Notes: generated from the sequence alone by a model not told the origin. Shown: positions 1-8,133, counted from the first letter of the stretch. The stretch: DNA of 35,399 bases from Candidatus Hydrogenedentota bacterium (GCA_007124105.1 SLFT01000284.1:1-35399); one strand, 5' to 3'. A program made the numbers and translations.

Positions 1-199
1 GGTTCTGGTTCTGGTTCTGGTTCTGGTTCCGGTTCCGGTTCCGGTTCCGGTTCCGGTTCCGGTTCCGGTTCCGGTTCTGGTTCTGGCTCTGGCTCTGGCT
101 CTGGTTCTGGTTCTGGTTCTGGCTCTGGCTCAGGTTCTGGCTCAGGTTCTGGCTCTGGCTCTGGCTCTGGCTCTGGCTCCGGTTCCGGTTCTGGCTCGG
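1..199 (-). repeat. Tandem hexanucleotide repeat encoding (Pro-Glu)n
   Basis: About 199 bases of degenerate 6-base units (plus-strand form GGTTCT, GGTTCC or GGCTCT). On the minus strand every unit reads Pro-Glu in the TonB-like frame. It continues past the left edge. Blocks of identical units sit next to one another, as expected from slippage or unequal exchange. All visible units keep the frame. Confidence 0.9.
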
Positions 200-470
200 A
201 TTGAAATTCAGATTCAGGGTCAGGAATATCCGCCAAGTCGCTTTCTTCCGAAGCTGCGGAAACGAACTGTACATTCAACACCTCTGGCTGCTCCAATTGC
301 GTCTGCCAGCGATACAACAATACGGCAAAGACAATAATAAGAACATGCATGGCCGCGGACAACACAATCATTTTCGCGAGCCGCCTGTTCTTATCCCGCT
401 CAAGCCAGTAGTACTGGTGTTGATACTCATACGAGCGCTGCGGTTCTTGCTTTTTCTTTCTATCGTTCAT
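1..470 (-). CDS. TonB-like energy transducer, C-terminus cut by window edge
   Basis: The frame opens at an ATG (complement of 468-470) and runs off the left edge with no stop, so only about 156 residues are seen. A charged cytoplasmic head rich in Lys, Arg, Gln and Tyr (residues 1-33) is followed by one hydrophobic segment at about 34-53, then an acidic stretch, then an unbroken Pro-Glu dipeptide repeat of about 33 units from about residue 91 to the edge. A short cytoplasmic N-terminus, one anchor and a long rigid Pro-rich periplasmic linker is the layout of TonB, which carries proton-motive energy from ExbB/ExbD to outer-membrane receptors. The C-terminal TonB domain that would prove this lies outside the window. 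A TolA-like or other anchored spacer protein is possible. The third codon position varies (CCA/CCG/CCT, GAA/GAG), so the protein repeat has been kept while the DNA drifted. Confidence 0.65.
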   Translation of the reverse strand, partial: MNDRKKKQEPQRSYEYQHQYYWLERDKNRRLAKMIVLSAAMHVLIIVFAVLLYRWQTQLEQPEVLNVQFVSAASEESDLADIPDPESEFQSEPEPEPEPEPEPEPEPEPEPEPEPEPEPEPEPEPEPEPEPEPEPEPEPEPEPEPEPEPEPEPEPE

Positions 471-820
471 TAGAGGCATGTAGTTCCATACCGTTTCTTA
501 TTCCAGGCGCCAAGGCGCATCACACACAGGCAACACCTTGTTCCTGTTCCAACGCAATGATATGCGCATGACACATACCTGCTCTGCCTGCACCACAACA
601 TATAGTATAGCAGGAATCCCGTTGCAAACAGAATATGGTACTTACCGTATCGTGTACATATCCCGGAACAGAAGCGTTAGTTTCAGCTGTTATTGAAACG
701 CCGCAACGGGACGGGACTCTTATTTTGCGTGTTGTCCCAAGAACGAAATGAGTGGACGCAAGGTTGAACATCTGAACGGTGTGACAGCAGCCTGATGATA
801 TATGCGGGCCGGGGGGAGAG
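471..820. other. Intergenic region between TonB-like gene and xylA terminator
   Basis: About 350 bases without a convincing gene. A 129-codon minus-strand frame (520-909) overlaps the end of xylA and its terminator, has no recognisable domain and is Cys/Ser/His rich, so I treat it as spurious. Apart from the promoter candidate at 599-627 I see no conserved structure. Confidence 0.5.
599..627 (-). promoter_or_regulatory. Candidate sigma70-type promoter for the TonB-like gene
   Basis: On the minus strand TTGCAA (627-622) is followed after 17 bases by TATATG (604-599). A shifted TATACT overlaps the spacer end. This is about 130 bases upstream of the TonB-like start and downstream of the xylA terminator. 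Found by eye only. Confidence 0.3.
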
Positions 821-852
821 AAAAAACGGGCGTCGCTGGTACGCGACGCCCG
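821..852 (-). terminator. Rho-independent terminator after xylA
   Basis: A perfect 10-bp stem (827-836 with 843-852, CGGGCGTCGC and its complement) encloses a 6-base loop. Read on the minus strand it is followed by six T residues (826-821). It lies 20 bases past the xylA stop. The other strand lacks a T run. Confidence 0.85.
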
Positions 853-871
853 GTGTACTAAAAAAAGCAGT

Positions 872-2194
872 TTATGCCTTGAAAATATATGTATTGAGCA
901 TATTTTCAAGCATTTCCTGACGCCCGCTAATGAGTTGCGGTTCGCCTTTTTTCATGGTATGGGCTTCAAGTTCTTCAAAACCGACTTTGCCGTCTTCGAT
1001 TTGTTTGCCAATGCCGCGGTCCCAGCCCGCATAGCGTTGTTTAATGACCTTGGCAAACCCTTTGTCTTTGTGCATTTTTGCGGCAATCTTAAGACCGCGC
1101 GCAAAGCAATCCATTGCCCCTACATGGGCATGGAACAGGTCTACCGGGTCTGTGGACTGACGTCTGAGATGAGCATCAAAGTTAAGGCCGCCCGTTTTGA
1201 ACCCGCCATACTTGATGATCGTATACATCGCCAATGCTGTATCGTACAAGTCAGTGGGGAACTGGTCCGTGTCCCATCCGAGCAGCAGGTCGCCTCGGTT
1301 GGCGTCTACCGATCCAAGAATGCCATTAGCGCCGGCGAACTCAAGCTCATGGATGAAAGTATGGCCCGCGAGGGTGCCATGGTTTGCCTCGATATTCAGT
1401 TTCAAGTCGCCTACCAGATCATACTTCTGCAGAAACGCGTAGCAGCTGGCGGCATCAAAATCATATTGATGCTTGGTGGGTTCCTTGGGTTTTGGCTCGA
1501 TATAAAACTGTCCTTTGAACCGAATCTTCTTCTTATAATCCACGGCCATGTGCAGGAACTTTCCGAGATGGTCCAGTTCGCGGCCCATGTCAGTATTCAA
1601 CAACGTTTCGTATCCTTCGCGACCGCCCCAGAACACATAACCTTCACCGTCCAAATATTTTGTGATTTCGAGTGCCTTCTTCACTTTTGTGGCGGCGTAC
1701 GCGAACACATCCGGCGAAGGGTTGGTAGCAGCGCCCGACATAAATCGTGGATGGGCGAACAGGTTGCAGGTGCCCCACAACAGTTTAATGCCGGTTTCCT
1801 GTTGTTTCTTTTTTGCCAGCTTCGTGATGTGGTCAAGCCGCTTATTCGTCTCCGCCAGCGTGTCGGCCTCCGGCACGATGTCGGTATCGTGGAAACACCA
1901 ATAACCCACGCCGAGTTTTGTGAAGAATTCGAAAGCCGCGTCAAGGGTTTGCTCCGCAATGGTCATTGGGTTATCGCCCTGGGCATACAGGCGCTTCATG
2001 GTGGGCATGCCGAACATATCCGCGCCGCCGCTGACAAATGTATGCCAGTAACACACCGCAAAACGCAGGTGCTCCGCCATGGTCTTGCCAAGCACCTTCT
2101 GTTTGGCATTATACTCTTTGAAAGCCAGCGGGTTTTTCGAGTCCGGCCCTTCGTAGCGGATAGGTTTTGGAACTTCTGGAAAATAAACGGTCAT
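872..2194 (-). CDS. xylA: Xylose isomerase
   Basis: Interconverts D-xylose and D-xylulose (and glucose/fructose) in the cytoplasm, the entry step of the isomerase route of pentose use. The 440 residues match the length of the E. coli-type (class II) enzyme. The active-site His-Asp pair is at H102 and D105 (CFHDTD), the metal ligands at E233, E269, H272, D297, D308, D310 and D340, and the substrate lysine at K235 in IEPKPKEP; all are present and offset by one from E. coli numbering. The start was chosen at the ATG complement of 2192-2194, preceded by an AGGAGA site seven bases away; a longer frame adds 19 unrelated residues. No xylulokinase or xylose transporter lies beside it, so the partner genes must be elsewhere. 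It has its own terminator and a likely promoter, so it is probably monocistronic. Confidence 0.97.
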   Translation of the reverse strand: MTVYFPEVPKPIRYEGPDSKNPLAFKEYNAKQKVLGKTMAEHLRFAVCYWHTFVSGGADMFGMPTMKRLYAQGDNPMTIAEQTLDAAFEFFTKLGVGYWCFHDTDIVPEADTLAETNKRLDHITKLAKKKQQETGIKLLWGTCNLFAHPRFMSGAATNPSPDVFAYAATKVKKALEITKYLDGEGYVFWGGREGYETLLNTDMGRELDHLGKFLHMAVDYKKKIRFKGQFYIEPKPKEPTKHQYDFDAASCYAFLQKYDLVGDLKLNIEANHGTLAGHTFIHELEFAGANGILGSVDANRGDLLLGWDTDQFPTDLYDTALAMYTIIKYGGFKTGGLNFDAHLRRQSTDPVDLFHAHVGAMDCFARGLKIAAKMHKDKGFAKVIKQRYAGWDRGIGKQIEDGKVGFEELEAHTMKKGEPQLISGRQEMLENMLNTYIFKA

Positions 2195-2236
2195 AGGTTC
2201 GTCTCCTGTTTTTAACCTCAAGTTGCGTAAAAGATT

Positions 2237-2265
2237 TTTATGGGGCGACATAGACTACATGACAA
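2237..2265 (-). promoter_or_regulatory. Candidate xylA promoter
   Basis: Minus strand TTGTCA (2265-2260) and CATAAA (2242-2237) are separated by 17 bases. This gives a leader of roughly 35-40 bases before the xylA start. Found by eye only. Confidence 0.35.
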
Positions 2266-2452
2266 TACGAGGAAGCGCAAGGCCAATGCAACTTTTGTGA
2301 CTATGAAGGCGCCGCGCACGACTGAGAGCATCCCGCGAGCAATGGCGCATGCAGCGCTTCTTTGGCCAAACGCAAACCAACCGGCAACGTTCATGGCGTT
2401 GCGGGCTGTTCATTTAATTTTTTGCGTTAGACAGCGTCCCTGCAATATGCTG

Positions 2453-2458
2453 TATAAT
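2453..2458 (+). promoter_or_regulatory. Candidate -10 box upstream of the UPF0316 gene
   Basis: A consensus TATAAT on the plus strand. The -35 is weak: GACAGC sits at 17 bases, and TAGACA at 19. It is about 170 bases upstream of the start codon, so the leader would be long. Confidence 0.3.
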
Positions 2459-2628
2459 TACCGCACATCTTTCACCGGGTTAATCCTTTACACCAAGAAT
2501 ACATTGCTGAAGCGAACGCGCGGTTATGCGTCCCCAGACCCGCCGCCACATCTTCGCCTGATGGAAATCCTATGCCGCTTTTTCATCGTCATGCGCATAA
2601 CCTGTAAGCCAGATAGACAGAGACCACT

Positions 2629-3228
2629 ATGATTGATTTTATCCACGAGTTTTATCAACAACATACGATATGGGTATTGCCGCTGCTTATCTTCCTGGCG
2701 CGTATACTCGACGTATCCATCGGTACTTTGCGCATTGTTTTCTTGAACAGAGGTTTAAGATTCCTTGCGCCGTTTTGCGGCTTTTTCGAGATACTTATCT
2801 GGCTTATCGCGCTCAACCGTCTGATGGGAGACCTTACATCCTGGGTGTATTATGTTTCGTATGCCGGTGGGTTCGCTGCGGGCACCTATATCGGCATCAT
2901 GATCGAGTCCCGTCTTGCCATGGGTGTACTCTCGGTCATGATCGTCACCCAAAAAGATGCTGCCGGACTACTGCAGAAACTCAGGAAAGAGCACTTTGGC
3001 ATTACCCAGGTCGGCGCACAAGGCGTACAGGGCAAGGTACGACTAATTTATTTGATCATACGCCGCAAGGACCTGCCCCGAATTGCAGAGATACTGAGAA
3101 CACACCAGCCCGGCGCGTTTAGCGTTGTCAATGATGTTCGCGACGTGGGCGGCGGTGTGTTTCCAATGAACAGCGGAAAGTTCGGGTACGCAAGAGGCTT
3201 GTTGGGCGGCGTCCGCAAAGGAAAATAG
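2629..3228 (+). CDS. UPF0316 / DUF2179-family membrane protein
   Basis: A 199-residue protein with three or four hydrophobic segments in the first 110 residues (about 12-32, 42-62, 70-90 and 92-108) and a soluble alpha/beta C-terminal domain from about 112 to 175. This is the layout of UPF0316 (DUF5698 membrane part plus DUF2179). Recognisable family features are the Arg/Asp-rich first helix (FLARILDVSIGTLRIVFLNRG) and the Gly-rich AGGFAAGTYIG segment. DUF2179 is also the C-terminal domain of YitT-type proteins; the function is unknown, and a ligand-sensing role is only a suggestion. The SD is weak (AGAGACC). The Crp/Fnr gene follows 116 bases later on the same strand, too far to call an operon with confidence. 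Confidence 0.85.
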   Translation: MIDFIHEFYQQHTIWVLPLLIFLARILDVSIGTLRIVFLNRGLRFLAPFCGFFEILIWLIALNRLMGDLTSWVYYVSYAGGFAAGTYIGIMIESRLAMGVLSVMIVTQKDAAGLLQKLRKEHFGITQVGAQGVQGKVRLIYLIIRRKDLPRIAEILRTHQPGAFSVVNDVRDVGGGVFPMNSGKFGYARGLLGGVRKGK

Positions 3229-3344
3229 GCGCTTAATTAAGATTGGCTGACAACGTGTGTAGTTTGAAATATCCCATGCCTGCGCTCTCGCGCAGACAGC
3301 TTGGTGATTTGCCGCGAAACCACGCATGACAATCGGGAGGTAGT

Positions 3345-4049
3345 ATGAAACGTGTTACAGAACCTGTCGCCCGGCGCATTGAATGGCTGGGCGCGTGCTC
3401 ATTGTTTTCCGAGTTGTCCTCCGATCATGCGACAGCGCTTGCGGAAGTTTCCGGCGTACGCATCTATGAGTCCGGCGAGATCATTTTTCATGGGGGCGCG
3501 AGCGCCGATGGGTTCCACATCATCGTTGACGGACGGGTCAAGGTGTGCCGCTACGGCGCTGATGGGCGCGAGCAGGTGTTACATATCTTTGAAGGCGGCG
3601 AACCCTGCGGCGAGGTGGCCGTGTTCGAAGGCCGCGACTTTCCCGCAACCGCCGAGGCCATGGCCCTGTCCCGTACGCTGTTTATCCCGCGAGATGATTT
3701 CTTGCGTCTTGCGCGTACACGGCCCGACCTGTTAATGAACATGCTTGCCATGTTGTCGCGGCGATTGCGTCGCTTTGTGGAGATGATAGACGACCTGTCG
3801 CTGAAGGAAGTCTCCACGCGACTCGCCCGTCATTTGCTGGATTTGTCTGAAAAGGCGGGCAGCGCGAAGGACGTGGAGCTGGCTACATCGAAAGCGATGC
3901 TCGCGGCGCGTCTAGGCGCAGTAGCCGAAACGCTCAGTCGTACATTAACGCGTATGCAGAACAAGGGGATAATACATGTGGAAGGACGTCGGGTTACCTT
4001 GAAGAATATGGCAGCGCTCCAGCGACTTGCGGACGGCGAAAAACTGTAG
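3345..4049 (+). CDS. Crp/Fnr-family transcriptional regulator
   Basis: A 234-residue one-component DNA-binding regulator. Residues about 18-130 form the cyclic-nucleotide-type beta-roll (IYESGEIIFHGG, GFHIIVDGRVKV, GEPCGEVAVFEG), 130-160 the dimer helix, and 160-230 the winged HTH (ATSKAMLAARLGAVAETLSRTLTRMQNKG is the recognition region). It lacks the N-terminal Cys cluster of FNR, so an oxygen-sensing [4Fe-4S] role is unlikely. The roll has GEVAVFEG where CRP has GELG plus the Arg-Ser cAMP contact, so cAMP binding is not assured. The start is well set by GGGAGG five bases upstream of ATG. A short GC hairpin (3280-3295) without a T tract lies upstream. The targets cannot be told from the sequence; no obvious TGTGA-type palindromes were seen nearby. 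Confidence 0.9.
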   Translation: MKRVTEPVARRIEWLGACSLFSELSSDHATALAEVSGVRIYESGEIIFHGGASADGFHIIVDGRVKVCRYGADGREQVLHIFEGGEPCGEVAVFEGRDFPATAEAMALSRTLFIPRDDFLRLARTRPDLLMNMLAMLSRRLRRFVEMIDDLSLKEVSTRLARHLLDLSEKAGSAKDVELATSKAMLAARLGAVAETLSRTLTRMQNKGIIHVEGRRVTLKNMAALQRLADGEKL

Positions 4050-4061
4050 AGGTTTTCCCCG

Positions 4062-4787
4062 CTACTTGTAACGACCCATCAGATCATTGGCGCGGATGGC
4101 AATGAGGTCCAGGAACATGCGCGTGGCATCCGTGAGGGGATTGACCCGCGATGCCGGACTGTTCAGCCACTGTACAGGCAGCTCCACGACGCGCAAATTG
4201 TGCTTTTGCGCAATAAATAAAAGTTCGGCGTCGAAGCTGAAACGGTGAATCCTCTGACGCGAGAAACAGCATTGCGCGGCCTCGGCCGTAAAGCCCTTGA
4301 AGCCACATTGGGTGTCCTTGAACGAAGTAACACGCAACAACCGCTCGATGATATTGAAACAACGGCCCATACACTCGCGATACCAAGCCTGCCGTATCCG
4401 TATTACCGACTCAGGAAGGGCTCGCGAACCAATGACGATGTCCGCACCCGCGTCAAATAACGGCGAACAACGGTCAAGTTCTTCGATGGGAGTTGAACCG
4501 TCGGCATCGTAAAAAAACCTGTAGTCTCCCGATGCCACACGCGTCATACCCGCGCGAACGGCGTAGCCTTTTCCTCTATTTTGTGGTAATGTCTCCAGAA
4601 GCAGCGGGAGCGACATCGCGTCCCGCAGGCCGCGCACTACGCCAGAGGTATCGTCGCTGCTGCCATCGTCCACAACAATAATCTCCGCGTCGTAAGGCTG
4701 ACGCGCGAAATAGGCAGAGGCGCTTTCGAGAGTCTTGCCGATACGTTCCGCTTCGTTATAGGCGGGAATTATAAGGGATAGGCGCAT
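4062..4787 (-). CDS. GT2 glycosyltransferase, dolichyl-phosphate beta-glucosyltransferase type
   Basis: A 241-residue GT-A fold enzyme. LIIPAYNE opens the nucleotide-binding domain, VVDDGSSDDT is at about 39-47, NRGKG at 70-74, and the metal-binding DAD at 94-96 (FFYDADGS). The middle part (IVIGSRALPES, TQCGFKGF, RFSFDAELLFIA) matches the ALG5/DPG-synthase subgroup that moves glucose from UDP-glucose to a polyprenyl phosphate on the inner membrane face. No transmembrane helix is seen, unlike eukaryotic ALG5, as in most bacterial members. The lipid-linked sugar would feed a later GT-C enzyme; the TMTC-like protein at 23.5 kb is a possible but unproven partner. It is convergent with the Crp/Fnr gene (12-base gap). 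The exact donor and acceptor cannot be read from sequence. Confidence 0.85.
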   Translation of the reverse strand: MRLSLIIPAYNEAERIGKTLESASAYFARQPYDAEIIVVDDGSSDDTSGVVRGLRDAMSLPLLLETLPQNRGKGYAVRAGMTRVASGDYRFFYDADGSTPIEELDRCSPLFDAGADIVIGSRALPESVIRIRQAWYRECMGRCFNIIERLLRVTSFKDTQCGFKGFTAEAAQCCFSRQRIHRFSFDAELLFIAQKHNLRVVELPVQWLNSPASRVNPLTDATRMFLDLIAIRANDLMGRYK

Positions 4788-4802
4788 AACGTCAGGCCTT
4801 TA

Positions 4803-4840
4803 GCGCCCGGACACGGCAGACGCCATGTCCGGGCGTTTTT
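4803..4840 (+). terminator. Rho-independent terminator, plus orientation, between two minus-strand genes
   Basis: A 10-bp stem (4804-4813 with 4826-4835, CGCCCGGACA and its complement) has an inner GGC/GCC extension and is followed on the plus strand by five T residues (4836-4840). On the minus strand, where both flanking genes lie, there is no T run after the stem. As a classical terminator it would act only on plus-strand (antisense) transcripts. Confidence 0.7.
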
Positions 4841-4864
4841 ATGCAACATAATGGCAAGAAAGAT

Positions 4865-5869
4865 TTATTCGGCCGGTTTAAACCAGATATTGCGAAATCG
4901 AACGCGATCGCCGTGGTCTTGGAGCAGCAACGGCCCGACTGGCGCTTCTTCATTGCTGACGCCGCCTGGCGTATGCGATTCCAGTTCCACATCGTCATGG
5001 ATCAGGATGCCATTATGATACGCGTGGATACGCGCGTTTTCGATTTTTGCGCCGTTCTCGTCAAATACCGGGGCCGTGAAATCAATTTCGAAGGTCTGCC
5101 ATTGCAGCGGCGGCAGCGTGGCATCGGCTATGGGCGCGGCCAGTGAATACACGCCGCCGCAGAAACCGTCCTCAGGCTCTACACCGAAGCTGTCCAACAC
5201 CTGCACTTCGTATCTGCCCAGCACATACACGCCGCTGTTGCCTCGGCTCTGGCCGCGCGCGTTGGGCATGAAGGGTGTCTGGAATTCTACATGGTAGCGC
5301 CCGTTGCCAAACTCTTCAATGGTCTTAAGGTTGCTGCCGCACACTTCCATGGAACCGTCGCCGCGCTGACACCATTGCAGCGGCCAACGTTCCCACTGGG
5401 CGATGTTTGTGCCGTCGTAAAGGGAGACGGCGCCCTCGGGCGGCGCTTTGCCAAGGTTTGGCGGCACGATAAATACGCGTTTCAGTTCAAAAGGGGCCTC
5501 CACGCCGCCCCGTCGGCGTTGCTCGCGCAACATGCCGGTCATGGTCTCATTTTCAATGCGCGCCGTGAAATCAAACAAACCACCCAGGGCGCCCAGGTCC
5601 AACGTATCTTCAAATTCCGAGACGCCTTCCTCGCCTCTGCCGCGCGTTTCCAGGCGCAGCGCCTCTTCTTCACTTTCGCCAATAAACAACACCATGCGAT
5701 GCGCCGTATCGCTTAGTGCGACCACCTGTGCGCGAATATAATGGTTCGCCCAGGCGTCGCCCGTAAACGCGCCGTGGTAGTTGCCCATGATCATGTCGTC
5801 GTCTTCTACCGCTCCGGCATACATTGCCACGCATAGAGCAATCAGCGTCACGAAAGAAATTCGTTTCAT
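4865..5869 (-). CDS. Secreted DUF1080 (3-keto-disaccharide hydrolase-type) protein
   Basis: A 334-residue protein. MKRISFVTLIALCVAMYAGA is a signal peptide, which together with an AGGAGA site 10 bases upstream sets the start 23 residues inside the longest frame. The C-terminal part (about 160-334) is a DUF1080 concanavalin-like beta-sandwich: LYDGTNIAQWERW opens it, RGNSGVYVLGRYEVQVLDSFG is the family core, and GPLLLQDHGDRVRFRNIWFKP closes it. Some DUF1080 proteins hydrolyse 3-keto-glycosides; many have unknown substrates. The N-terminal part (about 25-150) is a separate beta-rich domain often found before DUF1080. It is likely periplasmic. It would fit sugar breakdown together with the Gfo/Idh/MocA oxidoreductases here, which could make or use keto sugars; that link is inference. 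Confidence 0.88.
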   Translation of the reverse strand: MKRISFVTLIALCVAMYAGAVEDDDMIMGNYHGAFTGDAWANHYIRAQVVALSDTAHRMVLFIGESEEEALRLETRGRGEEGVSEFEDTLDLGALGGLFDFTARIENETMTGMLREQRRRGGVEAPFELKRVFIVPPNLGKAPPEGAVSLYDGTNIAQWERWPLQWCQRGDGSMEVCGSNLKTIEEFGNGRYHVEFQTPFMPNARGQSRGNSGVYVLGRYEVQVLDSFGVEPEDGFCGGVYSLAAPIADATLPPLQWQTFEIDFTAPVFDENGAKIENARIHAYHNGILIHDDVELESHTPGGVSNEEAPVGPLLLQDHGDRVRFRNIWFKPAE

Positions 5870-5950
5870 ATCAAGCGTCTCCTTTATTTTGTTACAGTTT
5901 ACAGGGTGAATAAAAGCCTGGGCGTTTGCAAAGAACACGCCGTCCGCTAC

Positions 5951-5980
5951 ACAGTATCACGATGCCTTCTTTAACCACAA
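5951..5980 (-). promoter_or_regulatory. Candidate promoter for the DUF1080 gene
   Basis: Minus strand TTGTGG (5980-5975), an 18-base spacer ending in TGA, then TACTGT (5956-5951), giving an extended -10 look. It sits about 80 bases before the start. Found by eye only. Confidence 0.25.
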
Positions 5981-6051
5981 GCGCGTTTGCGCCGATTGAA
6001 TCATACCACGACATCAGCGAACACGTGAGGGTTGCTGGCCGCAGTGTCGTT

Positions 6052-8133
6052 TTAATTCGGCACTTCAAACTCCGATGGGGCGTCGTAACCCAGGTCGCGC
6101 ATGAGCGTATGGAAATCGTCGTCATTGTACGCCGGATCGAAGTTCACCGCTTCTTCATGCGCCTTCAATGCGGCAAGCCGTTGCGCGCGCAGTTCCCGTT
6201 CGTCAGGATTCTTCGCCGCTATATAGACGCCGACACAGTCAATGCGGCCTCTGATGTGAACGCCCGCGGCAGTGGATTCCCACGCCACGTCATACACGCC
6301 GTCGGCGTCCACGCGAAACACGTCTTCAGGCGATTGCAGCCACTGCGGCAACGGGTATTCGGCCTCGATATCGCGGGGTCCGTCAAAAACAAACACGCGT
6401 TTGTCGTGGTCGGGTTTATAGCTGGTGTCCATTGCGAAAAGGATGGCGGCATCCGGCGCGCTGATCACGTTCAACTCGAGGTCGGGACGCTGTGCGCCCA
6501 TGACACGGGCGTGGTGGGTGGCGAAGCCGCTAAGATACAAGTCCTCGAGCAGCCGTATCTCGCGGCCTATGCGCGTGGTAACGTCTATGCCGTCGCGATA
6601 CATCAATGTGGAGTTGGATTGCAGGGAATACCAGTACAGACTGATGATGCCGTTGGCGAGTCCCTGGTACGCTTGCAGCAGAATTTCGTCGGGGGTCGGA
6701 CTGCGCCGCAGACGCGTGAACTGGTCCTGCCAGCCTTCATGCACATTCTGCGACCACAAGGCTATGGGAAGGGGTTCGCTGAGTTCGCGAAGGCTGCGGG
6801 TCATCACGCCGATGCCCTCGAGGGGCGCGCCCCAGAATACTGTACGATCCCAGCAGTCATACAAGCGCCAGTTATCCATGGCGGGCGCGCTCACGCGATA
6901 GGCGTCGTAATGGGGAAAGTCAACGATGCCCGCCCAATAACGCCAGCCCTTTTCGTCAGACAAGGTCAAGGTGGTAGGGTACCGCGCGGCGTCGTAGTGC
7001 TTCAAAATGTTGTAAACTTCCATTGGCGGCATGTTCACATGCTGTGGCTCGCCCAGCCTGTCCACGCCATGAATACGCGCGACCCACTCGTCGGCGTTGT
7101 ACGTGTCAATGTCCTCGAAATAGGCTTTCTGACGCATGGGATATCGCGTATACAGCCCGTCGGGCCCGGTATCGTCCGTATATCCGGCGATATGATCGCC
7201 CCAGAAGCAGTTCACATGCATGCGCTTGAGCATTTTCAGGAAACTTTCCCGGGTCACGGGCACAACGCCTTTGGGCGTTGCAATGGCCATCCACCCGGAA
7301 CTGATGTCGAAGCGGTCGGCCTTGAAACGCATCCGCGCCCACCGGCTGTGACGCGCGCCGTCCGCTGTCTCGAAGACCACTTCCACCAGGCCGTGGGTCA
7401 GCGGCAACGGTCCCGTTTTGGCCATGACAATCATAGTTGCGCCGGGCTTGACTGTGCCTGTTTCGGGTCGGGTCTCGATCGTGGCCTGTTGGCGGCTGCC
7501 GCTACGCGTCTCGGGATATACCGCCACCTCTCGCACGGTCGCCGGGACATCCAGGTCGTTCGAGAGGTGGATAACCAAACGTTCGGGGATGATGCCGTCA
7601 GCGTCCGCCGCAAACCCGGTAATGCTGCGAATCCGCAACGGGTCCACTGCTATGGGCAGCGTCACGGTTTCCGTGGTATCAGTAAGCAGGTCTGTAATTT
7701 CCAGGCTGACCTCTGTACCCACGCCCCACGCCGCCGTTCTGGCGTTAAAGGTAAACACGGACAGCGCGCCCGGCGTCAGTGTGAATGGAGCGTCGGCATT
7801 GCCCAGGTTGTCCGGCAACTCGTACCAGGCCCATTCATCTGAGGCAAGCAATGCGGCGGCGTCTTCACCGTTGAACCGCAACTGCGGCTGCATTGCCGCG
7901 CCGTCATCGCCTCGGTGACGAACCACCAGCCGCACCAACGCGCCCAGTTCGGGATCAGGCGGCTGGGAATACTTAAACTCGTCAGAAAACTGGTGCGGCG
8001 TAACAATCACATCCACGATGTCCAACGGCAGGGTATCAAGCCGTATTGTTGTCGCCCATGCGCTTGGATTTCCGAACATTACAAAAGCGATGGCAGCGGC
8101 TGCTACCAGTCGAATCACAAAAGCAGAACTCAT
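6052..8133 (-). CDS. Large secreted protein, putative glycoside-hydrolase-like barrel, unassigned
   Basis: A 693-residue protein I cannot place in a named family. The start was set at MSSAFVIRLVAAAAIAF (a signal peptide cleaved near SAWA-TT) with a GGAG site 8 bases upstream; the longest frame adds 20 non-signal residues. Residues about 28-270 look like stacked beta-sandwich domains (many Val/Thr strands, NDLDVPATVREVAVYPETRS). Residues about 280-620 look like a TIM-barrel hydrolase: WMAIATPKG, LKRMHVNCFWGDHIAGY, a Trp/Asp-rich LSDEKGWRYWAGIVDFPHYDAY, IALWSQNVHEGW, and ANGIISLYWYS near the end. The aromatic and acidic content fits carbohydrate binding, but no catalytic pair can be named with confidence. 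A plus-strand frame of 638 codons runs opposite but has no domain and is a codon-bias shadow. It may be coexpressed with the DUF1080 gene downstream (183-base gap). Confidence 0.75.
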   Translation of the reverse strand: MSSAFVIRLVAAAAIAFVMFGNPSAWATTIRLDTLPLDIVDVIVTPHQFSDEFKYSQPPDPELGALVRLVVRHRGDDGAAMQPQLRFNGEDAAALLASDEWAWYELPDNLGNADAPFTLTPGALSVFTFNARTAAWGVGTEVSLEITDLLTDTTETVTLPIAVDPLRIRSITGFAADADGIIPERLVIHLSNDLDVPATVREVAVYPETRSGSRQQATIETRPETGTVKPGATMIVMAKTGPLPLTHGLVEVVFETADGARHSRWARMRFKADRFDISSGWMAIATPKGVVPVTRESFLKMLKRMHVNCFWGDHIAGYTDDTGPDGLYTRYPMRQKAYFEDIDTYNADEWVARIHGVDRLGEPQHVNMPPMEVYNILKHYDAARYPTTLTLSDEKGWRYWAGIVDFPHYDAYRVSAPAMDNWRLYDCWDRTVFWGAPLEGIGVMTRSLRELSEPLPIALWSQNVHEGWQDQFTRLRRSPTPDEILLQAYQGLANGIISLYWYSLQSNSTLMYRDGIDVTTRIGREIRLLEDLYLSGFATHHARVMGAQRPDLELNVISAPDAAILFAMDTSYKPDHDKRVFVFDGPRDIEAEYPLPQWLQSPEDVFRVDADGVYDVAWESTAAGVHIRGRIDCVGVYIAAKNPDERELRAQRLAALKAHEEAVNFDPAYNDDDFHTLMRDLGYDAPSEFEVPN

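Larger units (their letters stand above)
2195..2628. other. Divergent intergenic region between xylA and the UPF0316 gene
   Basis: About 430 bases between two divergent genes. A 130-codon plus-strand frame inside it has no domain and is rejected. The region holds the xylA promoter candidate (2237-2265) and a plus-strand TATAAT at 2453-2458. No operator-like palindrome stands out. Confidence 0.5.

Noticed and set aside
520..909. 129-codon minus-strand frame between the TonB-like gene and xylA
   Set aside because: Overlaps the xylA 3' end and its terminator; no recognisable protein.
935..2215. 426-codon plus-strand frame opposite xylA
   Set aside because: xylA has all active-site residues, SD and terminator; the opposite frame has no recognisable domain.
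5926..7842. 638-codon plus-strand open frame opposite the secreted orphan
   Set aside because: No signal, domain or SD; His/Arg/Val-rich shadow composition typical of the antisense of a GC-biased gene. The minus-strand frame has a signal peptide and SD.
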